64,000 nucleotides of DNA, from positions 24,272,002 through 24,336,001 of the forward strand of contig CM022679.1 in NCBI GenBank assembly GCA_012295275.1, in the 5' to 3' direction. A model generated the notes under the pieces. That model saw nothing but the letters and a program-made list of their open reading frames with translations, was not told where the DNA came from and did not search any database. This document shows, piece after piece, positions 39,801-52,230 of this stretch (position 1 is the first letter of the stretch; each line of letters begins with the position of its first letter). The translations under genes and the position numbers were made by a program. This stretch comes from Chrysomallon squamiferum. Lineage: Eukaryota; Mollusca; Gastropoda; Neomphalida; Peltospiridae.

Positions 39801-40345
39801 AGAAAAACAGAACGGTTATGTTATTTTTACTTTCTACAATACTTAATCATCATATGCAGAGAGAATTTACAAAAACAAAAAATAATAATACAAATCCATA
39901 TTATAGTTAGTTGTTTTTTTTTTTAAACAAAACTGTCCAAGCCTATTCAAAGGTAACAAAAACAAATTTGCAAATTAAGCCAAATAGTTTATTTCCTGTC
40001 CATTGGAGACTGTTATACTTATTTATGTGAATTTCATAAATTTATTTGTATCTGTTACAATACCAAAAGTATAATGACTTCAGTACAAAAATCTTTTTAA
40101 ATAATGACTACATGGCCATCACAAAATTCACATATTAACAAAGGAAAATATATATAATCTTTAAAAATAAACAAAAACCAGCATACAAAAGCATACAATG
40201 ATGTAGATAAGATCCTTATTCAGATTGAGGTAATTTTAAAACATGTAAAGGTAACAGTAAATAATCATTTCTTAAAAATCTTGACTTTTGGTTTATTTAT
40301 CATAGAAATAATGGTTTAAACTTTAAAAGCTCACAAAAAAAAAAA

Positions 40346-40382
<37 letters not shown>

Positions 40383-42079
40383 TTAAAAAAGAAAAGAAAC
40401 TATTATGTACAATTACGTAACTTTTTATAAACATATTCAAAACAGCAAAGAAGTTTGAATCTCATTTTCCAACTTTTTTTTCACTGCACAAGAAATTAAT
40501 GATTAAGAAAATAATAACAACAACAATAATAGTAATAAATAATATTATTAATAAATAAATAAGAATAATAATACAAGACTAAATCTTTTTTAGATTACTT
40601 TCATATTTATTTCTATTTATCTCTGCATTTGATATTTAAACTAATAATAAACATTTTACATTTAGCACAATGTCTTTTTATGTGAATATTTTTATGCTGC
40701 TTCACAAATGAATTGTGTAGTGATCTTTACACACAACATTTAACTGTTCAATGTAATTTAAGGCTATAAAGGTAAATAAACACAAACTGCAATGAAATGG
40801 ATTCTCACTTATAAAACATTATGTACAAACATATTTTAAGTCTTACAACTTTCAAGCTATATGTTTGTGAAAAACATTTTATTTTATTATTTTTATTTTT
40901 TTCCCCCACAAAGATAACATTTACCGTATATACTTGTAGTTTTTCGATGTGTAAAGAACAAAATGTCATAAGTCGACTGTAAATTCCAGGCACCGTCACT
41001 TTTTAGACCAGTGTGATTTGCCATGAAAAACGTTTTCCTACTGTAACATAACTTGCACGACACTGTAACTCACAACATTTAATCGTAAATGCATGTTTAC
41101 TATAGCCTCTGTATCATAAATAGTATCTCTTTAATGTAATAGGTCTAACATGGAGACCTAATGAATATTTTTCTATGTTTAAAAATGTGTCGGTATTTTG
41201 AATTGCAAATTTCACAAATTTTTACAATTAAACAAGGTTTTTCATGAAATTAGGACCGATATTTAGCATTTGGCTAATGTGTTTGTTCCTAGAAATTGCA
41301 AGACGCCGTAAGGCATAACGCCGTTTTTTCTCGAAAATGTATTTTTGTCATTAACAAAATCTCATGTTTTAAAAGATTTTTGGTTTTAATTTAATTTTTC
41401 AAAATTTTTTATACAAAAATTTTTTTTTAAAAGCTGAAAAACATTATTTTAGATGCATCCCTTAGCAAAAACAGTCAAAATGGCGACTCTTCACAACATA
41501 AAAAGTTACCTCATAAGTCGAAAAATATTACCTTAATATAGTCTCCCAAAATTGTTATACAAAAGAATTTCGACATTTTTTGAACTAAAAGTCATTTTGA
41601 ACAAACCTTTTCCACAAGTTTTTAAACGTTTTTTTTCTTATTAACCTTCTAATGAATATTTTTTTTTAAAAAATTTTTTACAAATTTTGTTTATTGGTTT
41701 TTCATATATGCATTCTTAATTATTTGTTCAAAATGCATGTTTATTTCAAACTTGTCCAACAAATCTCACATCTATAGATCATATAGCATCATGCTCCCTA
41801 ATCTTTAGTGTTCATTGCAATTTTCTGGAGAAAATAATAAAAATTAAAATTATTTTATCATGAGCCAGAGTGCACAATACTGGTTTAGCTAGGCTGCTTT
41901 GAAACTTTCCTCTGTTCTAATTTATTAGTAGGATACTAATAGAGGTCCAGTTTTATTTATTTAAAACTGTTTTCACGACTAAGTTACATTAATTTTATTA
42001 TTATAAGATAACAATTTCTATCTCACATTTCTTTGCTAAATATATTAATTTAATTTGCTGTCATAACACTAGCCTTCTA
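36892..42079. other. Intergenic DNA between ZDHHC4 and the first IAP
   Basis: AT-rich, with short poly-A/T and TAA runs (40345-40376). Small open frames near 39.1-39.7 kb have no splice partners, family resemblance or codon bias. It must include the ZDHHC4 3' UTR, whose end cannot be fixed. Confidence 0.6.
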
Positions 42080-42319
42080 ATGCTAACATAAGACATTTTT
42101 GTGACATTTATTCCCGCAAAAAGTATATTTTGTTTCAGGTGTTTTTATTGGATCACTATATTCCGATTTATCCAATCACAATTAGTTTCTTTTCGTTATT
42201 TGATAAATGAAAACAACATGGTGGCCATTGCTACATGTTGACAATTTTGTTAGGATTTACGTTCTTGATTCTTCAAAACTGTAGGTATTTGACTGGGAGT
42301 TTTAATTGCAAATCTAGAA

Positions 42320-43397
42320 ATGGATACTTTTGTTTATAATGAGATGAGAGATGAAGCGAAGAGACTCGTGTCTTTTCAGCAGTACCCCATTTTATATCCA
42401 GAAGATGAAGAAAGAACAGGTTATTATTCGCCACTGAAGCTGTCAAACGCCGGGTTTTTCCGAGAGCCTGGTGCTTCTTCAGATGAAGTGACATGCTTTG
42501 CCTGCGGAATTAAATATAGTGGATGGAGCGGCGAATCTCCAATGGCTGTTCACAGGATTCTAAATCCTGACTGCCAGTTTCTGAATGAAGAGGGAGAAGA
42601 CGTTGAAGAGAGACTACCATCAACACCAAATAATCTCGAACGAATGTCAAGTAATCCTGCAGTGAGGCGACGTTTGTTTGAGGAGTCAGAAGAACCAGGC
42701 AGTCCTGTTCATCGTGATCAACAGCAGACGCTTCTACCAAAATATAAACCAGTGTATGGTGGCTATAACATGCTATTTGAGAGTCACAGGCTGCTGACTT
42801 TTACAAATCCAAATAACCGACAATCAGAACAGTGGGCTGAAAATGGTTTTATTTTTCTAGAAGAGAATGGTATGGTGAAGTGTGTTTTCTGTGGTATAGA
42901 AATTTGCTTTGAAAATGAGGAACCTGTCATAGAAATTCATCGACTGGTTTCTGAGAACTGTCCGATTGTAAGATACATTGATGTGGGTAACATCTCAAGA
43001 GAACTGGAACATTCAGTGAAGTCGAAGCAAATGAATCTAAATACAGACATAAATACACAGAGATCAGTGGCTTATTTACATCCACAGTTTGAAGATGAAG
43101 ATGTCAGGAAGAAGACTTTTGAATATTGGCCATGTTTGCCTCAGACAGAGGAGCAGTTGGTGGAAGCAGGATTTTACTTCACTGGTAAATATTTATGTAC
43201 AGTTATTACCAAGTTTACATCATACAGACATCTGTTATTATTAACTACCTGAACTAACTTTATTATTATTATTATTATTTTGTTTTCCTATCAACATCTT
43301 TAAACCAATTACATTTTGATTACTGTATTCATTGGTGTGAAAATGAGTCACTAAATCACTAATCTGTTTAGTTTCAACAATTGTGAAGAGAATAATG

Positions 43398-43437
<40 letters not shown>

Positions 43438-44767
43438 CTAATACTTTTGTCTGTTATGACACACATACAAACATGGCATAAATATGTCAAATAAGAGTAA
43501 TTATACTTCAGGATTGATTCTAATTTTCTTTTCTCTGCTTGCTATAATCATGGATTCACTTAATATATTCAGTTTTAAATATTGTTAATGTAAGTTAAGT
43601 TTCAAATAACAAAAGAGAATGATGTTGAAAATATAAACACATCTGTATAATATAAATAAATCATAATTTTACTCCACAGGTTACAGCAACTAATAGTCCT
43701 ATCTCTTGCATGCATTTTTTAGTATTTATATATATATATATATACACCTGTGTGTCAATATGTAATTATATAAGTAGGTATGTATATGGGTGTGATTATC
43801 TCAGGTTTATATCAAAAGTTAAACATCATTAAATATTTTTAAAAGCACAAGATAAATGCATTTACAATAATGTTTTGTTTACTATTACTCTCAAATATTA
43901 TTTTCATACTGACATTTCACTGTTCTAGAAAACACTATTTTTATTTTAATCTTCTGTGTAATTGCTGAATTTATTTTTACAGGATGTTCAGATAAAGTTG
44001 TTTGTTTTGCTTGTGGATATGGTCTGAGAAAGTGGAAACCTTCAGCAGTTCCTTGGGTGGAGCATGCCCGTCCACTCACCTGACTGTCAGTTTGTCAGAC
44101 AGAAAAAAGGGGTGGAGTTTATACAGCAAGCAGCTCAAATGACTGAGGTATATTTGTCAAAAAGTTAATTTGTTAATAGTTAAATTATTGATATTATCAT
44201 AATTTCTGTTTTTGATATTCCACTGTCAGGTCTTTCAGATAAAATTTATAAGTAATATAGTAACATGATCAAATTAGAAATATATCACTAAGTTTAAAGA
44301 AACAAAAAGAATAAAAGATTGGGTCTATCAGACTGATAAAACATTTCTTTTCTGTTATATTATTGTATTATATATTTGTTGATAGTGAAGCAGTGAGTAT
44401 GTACAGGTACTAAACCAACCGGTATCTATCTTATGAAAACCAGCTATTTTTTAAACTGTTTTGAATTAGAAGGGCATTGTTTTTGTTTCTGTTTCTGTTA
44501 CATCTTTTCAAGTGAACATGCTGATGTGTGCAGATGATCCAATTACAATAAGTTATTATTTGTTTCAGTTTACTGTTATTTTCAGTTATGTCCAAAAGGG
44601 TGTTAATCAGTATCTGTTCAATATAATTTCATTGTTTATCTTATATTTTAAGTAATGATGTAGCCCTGTGTCCAGAAATCTGTACCATCTCAGCTCCCAT
44701 GTTTGCTGGATAAATGGTTCAGGATTGATATTTAATTTATGGAAAAAAAATTATATTTGAATATTCA

Positions 44768-44833
<66 letters not shown>

Positions 44834-47083
44834 TCAGATTCTTACTGTGTCTGATCCTCCTAAGGAAGGTATGAATATTTGCTAAAACTTTTGTTATACT
44901 GTTTTTCACTCATTTGTAACAAAATAAATCTGTATTAACAAAAAAAAATATGCAAAACCTCCCCAAAAAAAAAAAAAAACAAAAAAAAAAAAATCCACCT
45001 AAAACAAAATCGTACTAATACTACTAACATATTTTTTTTTTTTTTTTATATTTAAAAATTTCTTTTGTCATGCACTTTAAATAGAAAATTAAGGATACAA
45101 ATGCCATTCAGTGTGTTTGTTCATGGATGAAAGTTAACAAAGAGGAGGTTACTCTGAGTGCTGTAGTCTATAAATAAAATGTAAATTATGCCATTGTTGT
45201 ATTTCTAATAATCACTGTGTTCATCATTAACTGACATATTTATTAGTATCTTACTGTATTAAGAACTAAGACAGTTTTAATAACAACAGTTCACATTAAT
45301 TCTTATTTCTGTTCTGCAGGTCCAGTCAGTGAGGAAGGTCCAGTGCACACAGTTAGACCAGGAAAACCACACCTGGATATGTCAGCCATTGCAGCAGCCA
45401 TGGAATGTAATTACAGCATTGAACAAATTCGTGAAGCCATCCTTACATTTTTCTTTTCGTCCCGTGAGTCCAGTGATGTAGATAAATCACATACAAGCAA
45501 CCACAGCTGTTTTTTCTTTATTAACAGTGAAATGCATCTTCTCCCAAAGATTCAAGAAATTTACAAATTTTGAAATCCTCTTCTAATAATAGTATTATTA
45601 TTATTACTTGTATATAAATAGTTCTTATTACAAACTGTTTGTCCAATATGAACCATCCAATGAAATTAAATTGTTCTTAAATAAATAAATATATGGTACT
45701 ATGTAAACAATATATTTTAAATTTTGATATTCAGTATTTATATGTATAATAATTTGTTATTTTATTTAAGGTGGTCTCTACCCTAATGAAACATTATTGC
45801 TGGGATTGCTGCAAGCAGCTGATAAAAATTTTGATATGGTTAGAAAGAACAAAGAAGATCTTAGAAAGAACAAAGAAGATCTTAGAAAAACAGATGGTGC
45901 ACTGCAGAATACTTTCCAGCAGCTGCAGAGAAAGGATGGAGAACTGCAGAGAGAGAGAGAAGAGTTAGAGAGAAAAGAAATAGAATTACAGAGAAAGGAA
46001 CTTGAGGCTCGAGCAGCTCAGATTAAACTTCACAGAGAACAGCAGACTCACTTGGCTTTGGCTGAGGGTCAGGCAGCAGTCATACGTAGACATGTCCAGG
46101 AGATTAGAAACAGAGAACAGCAGTACCAGCAACAACTACAGCAGAGAGATCAGTTACTACAGCAGAGAGATCAACATTACCAGCAACAACTACAGCAGAG
46201 AGATCAGTTACTGTACATTGCACATCAGCAGCTTGACAACCAGACAGAACAGCTGAACAACAGACAGCAGATTCAAAATAACTTGACTGAGATGATCAGA
46301 CGTCTGGCAAATGAGCTGCAGAGACTGGGTCGAGATGCTCGAGGTTTGAAACATTTAATGATTTGATTATTGTTTTGTACACATACATAAAAAAACATTT
46401 TTATTATTTTTATACAATATCAATTTTTGTGTTAAAATGGATGATTAACTATTATGTAGCAAACTCGTTGATGATAGATTTATTTAAATGTGGGATGTTC
46501 ATTATTTTTATCATGTTACAAGAAGAGTAAGTCTTAAAGATTATCTGAATTAGATTTTCCCTGAACTCTGTTAATAACTATTTTGGTATATACACATGCA
46601 CAATTATTATTATTTTTTTGTTTATGTCAAACTTTTTAAAATGGACTACTGACTAATGACAAATATTAATTTTAATATTTATAAGATCGCATATAATTAT
46701 ATGTAAAAATATCAAATTCACAGTAATTTAAAAAAAATAATAACCATTTAAAGTTACTGTTACCAAATTTCATCTACTTTGGTTCTTATTTTATTTTTTT
46801 AATTTATTTTTTTAATTTATTGTATAGAAAATAACTAATAGTTGTTTATGTCATAATCATTTTTCTGTTTTCAGATATACCAGATGACAACTCAGATGAT
46901 GGTTCTTCAACACCTCCAGGTGTTCCTAGATGTAAAGTTTGTCTGTCAGAAGATGTAAATGTTCTATTCAGACCTTGTCGACACGTTTGTTGTGGAGCCC
47001 AGTGTGCACCTCAGTTTGTAAATGAAGCATGTCCAGTCTGTCGTACAGTTGTACAGGAGTATGAGCTTGTCTTCATATCATAA
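42320..47083 (+). CDS. Inhibitor of apoptosis protein: BIR-BIR-BIR-UBA-coiled coil-RING, with a frameshift in BIR3
   Basis: Exons 42320-43184, 43983-44147, 44838-44868, 45320-45463, 45771-46343 and 46875-47083, all with canonical splice sites. Exon 1 holds BIR1 (zinc ligands C59, C62, H78, C85), BIR2 (C188, C191, H207, C214) and the start of BIR3. Exon 2 gives C296, C299, H316, then runs into TGA at 44081 because of one extra C at 44072-44073. Dropping that base restores the fourth ligand (SPDC) and brings exons 3-6 into phase, for about 661 residues. Exon 4 is a UBA-like segment (MSAIAAAMECNYSIEQIREAI) completed by exon 5, which then encodes a Gln/Glu/Arg-rich coiled coil (about 415-592). 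Exon 6 is a C3HC4-type RING ending VFIS. IAPs bind caspases or signalling partners through BIRs and ubiquitinate them through the RING. The frameshift is either an assembly error or a real lesion. Confidence 0.85.
44069..44083 (+). pseudogene. One-base frameshift and premature stop in BIR3 of the first IAP
   Basis: Codons read W-V-E-H-A-R and then P-L-T-stop. Starting one base later the frame reads H-S-P-D-C-Q-F-V, the normal BIR ending. Exons 3 to 6 fit only the shifted frame, so the insertion is confined to the CC at 44072-44073. It is not in a long homopolymer. Confidence 0.75.
44769..44832 (+). repeat. (TTA)n microsatellite abutting an IAP splice acceptor
   Basis: About 21 TTA units run up to the TTTCAG acceptor of the 31-nt exon at 44838. 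The same place carries shorter ATT runs in both paralogous units (56342-56363 and 59033-59045). Confidence 0.9.
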
Positions 47084-49848
47084 ATACTATCTTATATATC
47101 ATATATATGATGATCATAATGTTCAGTTTGATACCATATCCTGGTTTAATGAATAATCATGTACATTTTCATAGTATGTATTTGTCACAAATGACTTTTT
47201 TTAAAAATATATATTGTATCATATATAAATATCACTGATTTGATATTGCATTACATTGTGAGACACACCTTGTCATTAATAATATCTTACTTGAAATTTA
47301 TGATATTAATTATAGTTCTGTCATGTGGACATAAATATTCATGGTGCCATAGATTTAACAGTAAAATCATTTTGTAGAGAATAGTTATTTTTCACAAAAA
47401 TTTGCAGTTTTGACACATAGTGATGTATACAGTTGTGTATGTTCATGCTTGGATGTAAAACTGTTACAGAATTACAGTTTTTTATATATTGTTTGACTGT
47501 GAAGTACCATATGTTTGCTGTTGTCATAAATAATTTAAGATTTTAATTTTGATGTGGACATTTGAAGTTTAACAGTAAAACCATTTTGTCATTAGACATT
47601 ACTTGTATTAGAGATTTATTATAATGGTATTGACAGAGAAAAGTTATTTTTCCTAATAATTTGCAGTTTTCAGACGTGTATGTATATAGTTGTGTACATT
47701 CATGCATGCATATAAATCAGCACAAACACACACACACACACACACACACATTTATCATACGTACCCATACTCATATATACATACATAAAAAACATTTACA
47801 TATAAAACTGTATATAAATAAAATGTATATGTATATAGATTTATCATATGGAGTAGATAAAAAAAATTATATTTGTTATAAATCTCAATTTATCAACCAG
47901 TGTAGAAATATCTTCACTTTACAAATTTTTATTACATTTATTTATTTAACAGCACAAATTCTGAAGTTAATATTGTATTTCAGAAATTCATAAAATGTAG
48001 TAATTTTAAAGATTACAATGTATTCCAGTAAAAATTCAGTAATTAAGTCTGTACACTGGTGTGAGATTTTCTTCCTAACACTGTTTATTAATAAATGGCA
48101 GTTATTTTGAAATAGGGCACAAAGCAAAATAATTTGGTCATTGGAAATTCTTTACATCAATAATGTTAAAACAATTAACAGCTGATATCCAAATTTAGTT
48201 GTTTGTAAATAATATGAAATCAACGCTGGTATTTAACAGAAATCAAGGAAAGGAACATTTTCAAACTACAATTACTTTCTTTTACTAGAAGTGTAGATAA
48301 GAATAACAAAACCACATTTGAATAAGAAGTAAAATGAATTTAATAATATTAATTGTAACACAAAAGATCACCAAAAGAATTTAGAAATAACATATTAAAA
48401 AAAAAAAAAAAATAAAATAATAAAGCAGTAAAAATAATCATATTAGTGCTATTTGATTTTAAATATGTTGTTTATATTCACTTGATATCCTGCATATAAA
48501 AGTTATGTGTTTTATAGTTTGTTCTGGATGTCATACATTAATTGTGTTCATTTTTGTGTATTAACATTCTTTCAGTAGTAATGTAAATTTGTAGTAATTA
48601 ATTTTTGCATTATCATTATTTTATAAATATTTTAAAAGATACTGTATTTCTGTACTAAATTCTTTTGATATTATATAGGAAAGGAAGAATTATTATTAGC
48701 TAAAACAAAACTATTACTTGAACTATGCATGGGTACATTTGAAACCTATTTTATGTTGAAATATGATTTTTTGGTTTAAATCATGTAGGTTAATTAAATT
48801 TATTTTATTTTATTTTTTTTTTTTTTTTTTTCAGTCTAATATTTTCAGCCAATTTTTCTGGAATATTGTGGTTTTATCTTTTTTTTTAAAGTATGGTATA
48901 TATATATATATATATCCTGTATATAATATTTCATAGATTAATTATGTTAAAGATATAATTATAAGAAACTGTTAACTTTTTTTTATACATTAGAGATATT
49001 TTATTATTAAACTCATATTTCCAAAACATTTTTTCATTCATTCTTAAAGTTTGTACATATTTTTAAATTTTCAAAATTGTCAGTTTTTCAAAAGATTTTT
49101 TTTTTAAAGATATTCATTTGATTTATCCTTTTTTTAACAAAAATCTTTTAGCATTTTACTAATTAATTAATTTATTATTATTATTATTATTATTACTGTT
49201 AATATTAACTTTTGTTAGATAATTTAGAACTAGTCTTCTGAACATTTTGTAGGTAAATATAGACTTTTACTGTGTAATATAAATGCATGTTACTTGTATA
49301 TTATGTATGAAATATTGTGGAGGATTTATGTGCAAGAATATGAATTCATATTTTTTGTATAATAATTTTCATTATCTTTTTCTTTCTTCTATTCACACAT
49401 TATTTCTGCATCTTATTTCATTTTCTTCAAAATATGGCAGCATAATGTAGTTGTTCTTTATTTTTATTTTTTTAAATTTCAGACATGAATGTCATTAACT
49501 ATTTGATACAATTTTGTATTTGATATATTTCTAACAATGTAAATTATTTTTTGTATTTACCAGATTTTTTTTGTTTAGCAAACTACTTAATCAATAAGTT
49601 TTGATTTAAGAAAATACTATCAATTATTATTATTTTTATTTTGATTCAGACAAATACGTATGTTATACATATTTACTTCAAAATTTTGATTGAACTTCCA
49701 TTAATTTGTTTTTCATCCGTTTTGTATTGTCAGATTTATTAAAAGGCAGCACTGACATTTTTTACTATATTTTTCATTGTTTATTTAAAAGATAATAGAA
49801 AAGTTAATCTCTTTTTTTCTTTTTCTACCTGGTAAATCTGTTTCGGTC

Positions 49849-49854
49849 AATAAA
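49849..49854 (+). terminator. Candidate poly(A) signal of the first IAP
   Basis: AATAAA within GTCAATAAAGGTCAATTT, conserved at 62161 downstream of the paralogue (GTCAATAAAGTTCAATTT). This would mean a 3' UTR of about 2.8 kb. Nearer AATAAA sites exist, so the choice is tentative. Confidence 0.35.
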
Positions 49855-50200
49855 GGTCAATTTGTTTTTATTTAAAGTAATATTTATTATTATTTATTTA
49901 ATCATGTAATAAACAACTATAAATGTTATGTTGAAAAGAACTGTATCAAAATTAAAATGTTTATTAAAGAGAAGATATAAATATTTTTTCATTTTACATT
50001 GTATATAAAGTTGCAATGTTTTTAAATTATTCCTGGAATCCTGAGTGCTACATTTGCACTTTTTAATGGAATTTTTAGCTATTTATTTTTAATTACAAAA
50101 ATGAAATAGTAATAAAATAAAAAACTTATAAACCTTTCACTGGTAAAAAGTTTTAACTCTTAAGACATTTTTTTAATCATTTTTGTGTTTTCTTTTACAG

Positions 50201-50427
50201 ATGTTCATTGTGGAAATATTTTTATAATGAAACTATTATACCTAACTTTTTTTGAAATTATTAAATTACAAATAGCAGATGTTATAAATATGTCTGTTTC
50301 TGTACTGTTAAAATCAAGTCCAAGATTATCTATGCATTCTGAAAATACAACAAGATTTAGATCTCTGTTCTGTTATCTTTTGACTCTGTTTTTCTACCTA
50401 AATAAACTATTTAATAGTCTTTGATTT
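50201..50427 (+). other. Possible alternative last exon of the first IAP
   Basis: A TTTTACAG acceptor is followed in phase 1 by a frame open for about 74 codons (DVHCGNIF...), ending past an AATAAA at 50401. Spliced from 46343 it would replace the RING. The right copy keeps the acceptor at 62484 and the first codons, but its frame stops after about 20 codons. Conservation may only reflect the recent duplication. Confidence 0.25.
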
Positions 50428-50880
50428 CTGTGATCTATTTTAAATTTATTATTAATTAATAATTTTGTTTCAGATGTGTTAGTCTTTCAAATATAATTAA
50501 ACTCCAGTTGTTGTAAATGAATATAAGTGAATTGATCAACAATATCTCAAGACATTTGTGATAAAGAGATAAAGACTGTATAACTAATGTACAAATTTGT
50601 ATGGATGAAAAAGAAACTAGTTAGGCAGGACACTATAAAACCAACACCAGCAAATATATTGGTGTCTTCAACATTGTTACACTGATACCCATTTTTTAAA
50701 TAAATATACAAAAAAAAAAATAATAATAATGATAATGCTTAAAAGGTTTTTTATGAACAGTGAATTCTCAAATGACACTTCTAACAACTTGGCTGTGAAA
50801 ACGTTTTTAAAAAATATTTCATATTTAAATTTTTTTTTTCACTAGTATGATTTCTCTTGCATTTAAGCTTTTTTTTTTTT

Positions 50881-51626
50881 TTTTTTTTTAAATTTATTTA
50901 AAAAGCGGGCATTATATTATAATGTTGAAGACACACAATATATCTGCAGTCATGTTTTGTGTCACATGATAAAATGGAACCTAAGGGATCCAATCTTAAA
51001 AGTTATTTAAAAGGGGATGCTGAAATATGTTGCCTGATTAGAATAACCAAATATGACATCATTCCTTCATGTCTGAAAAAAAAGAGAGATTCAGTGGCTT
51101 ATGGCTCAAAAGAAAGAGCCTACTTGTTTGCAAAAATGTTCTGGTTATTAAGGTATGTTACAGTTAAGTGAGAAAGAGATGCAATTCTAACTCTAAGGAA
51201 AGTGATAGAAATATTTATTTAGCATCTTCCTCAAAACAAACTTCCTTGATATTTTAAATTTGTTTTAATAATAAATTTATTTAACATACTGATAAAGAGA
51301 AATAACCTGGTATTTTAAATCTATTTTAATTAAACTGATGAGATTGTGAAAAATATTTATATAATATTTTTTTCTTGTTTGATGTTTTAACTTGACTAAT
51401 AGTTCTGTTGTGTCCTACAGCAGTGGTTCTTAATCTTTTATTTATTTATTTACTTATTTATTTATTTATTTATTATTTTTTTGAGCATCCCCTTTTAAAT
51501 AACTTTTAAGATTGGATCCCTTAGGTTCCATTTTATCATGTGACACAAAACATGACTGCAAATATATTGGTGTTCTTCAACATTAATACATTGATGCCTG
51601 CTTTTTAAATAAATTAAAAAAAAAAA
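50881..51626. repeat. Inverted repeat with arms of about 145 bp
   Basis: The left arm (50881-51025) and the reverse complement of the right arm (51481-51626) match closely, including the shared core GTCATGTTTTGTGTCACATG and GGAACCTAAGGGATCCAATC. The spacer is about 455 bp. A third, direct partial copy of the right-arm flank lies at 50645-50830. The right IAP-locus copy has only one version (63390-63610), so the inversion arose after the locus duplication. Confidence 0.8.
51028..51078 (+). repeat. Dispersed 50-bp direct repeat, copy 1
   Basis: GCCTGATTAGAATAACCAAA followed by TATGACATCATTCCTTCATG recurs with few changes at 52668-52712. Nature unknown; probably a fragment of an unrecognised interspersed repeat. 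Confidence 0.5.
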
Positions 51627-52190
51627 AAAAAACTTAAATGCATGAATTCTCAAATGACCCTTCTAACAACTCAGCTGTAAAAAACGTTTTTTTTTTAAAA
51701 ATGTCAAATTAAAATTTTTTTTTTTTTAAATGTCAAATTTAAATGTTTTTTTCTTTGAAATTGTAATTATGTTAAAAAAACAAAGAAAAACAAACATTTA
51801 ACAAATTTCATATTTGAAAGGTTTTTACAAATACAAACTTTTGTGTGTCATTCAAGAAGCCCAACTTCAGAGAAGTAAATATAAAATAAAAGAATGAAAT
51901 TTTGATGACATCCCACTACAACAAACACTTGGCTCCTGAGTGTCAAACATGTTAATAATGAAATTAGATAGTGTGTGAAAATGGCAGTAAGATTGAATAA
52001 TTATTCCAAAAATAATAGGACGTATCAAGACTTATATTTTACAGATATTCATTAATCATATGAAATACTGATGTATTTCTTTTGAATTTTAATTTTTAAT
52101 CCATTTCACTCTGTAACAGTTACTGTATTCTGGTTAAAGCTCAAAATGGTTTTAACTTTTTTATAGACTAAGCAGAAACACAGAATTTGT

Positions 52191-52230
<40 letters not shown>

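Larger units (their letters stand above)
42080..51990 (+). repeat. Left copy of the tandem IAP-locus duplication
   Basis: Matching landmarks with the right copy: TTCCCGCAAA...ATATTTTGTTTCAG before exon 1 (42112 and 53739), intron 1 (43258 and 54266), all later exons, ATTAAAAGGCAGC (49737 and 62050), ACAGATGTTCATTGTGGAAA (50197 and 62481), TTGACTAATAGTT (51393 and 63305) and CATCCCACTA(C/T)AACAAACA (51909 and 63875). The extreme ends are approximate. Confidence 0.8.

Noticed and set aside
45464-45573. Read-through of the UBA exon to a stop at 45571
   Set aside because: A strong GTGAGT donor at 45464 in phase with the next exon gives a continuous UBA and coiled coil; read-through is less likely.
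51424-51626. Possible hAT terminal repeat (CAGTGGTTCTTAATCTTTTA)
   Set aside because: The left end resembles hAT ends, but no matching right end or 8-bp target duplication could be found.
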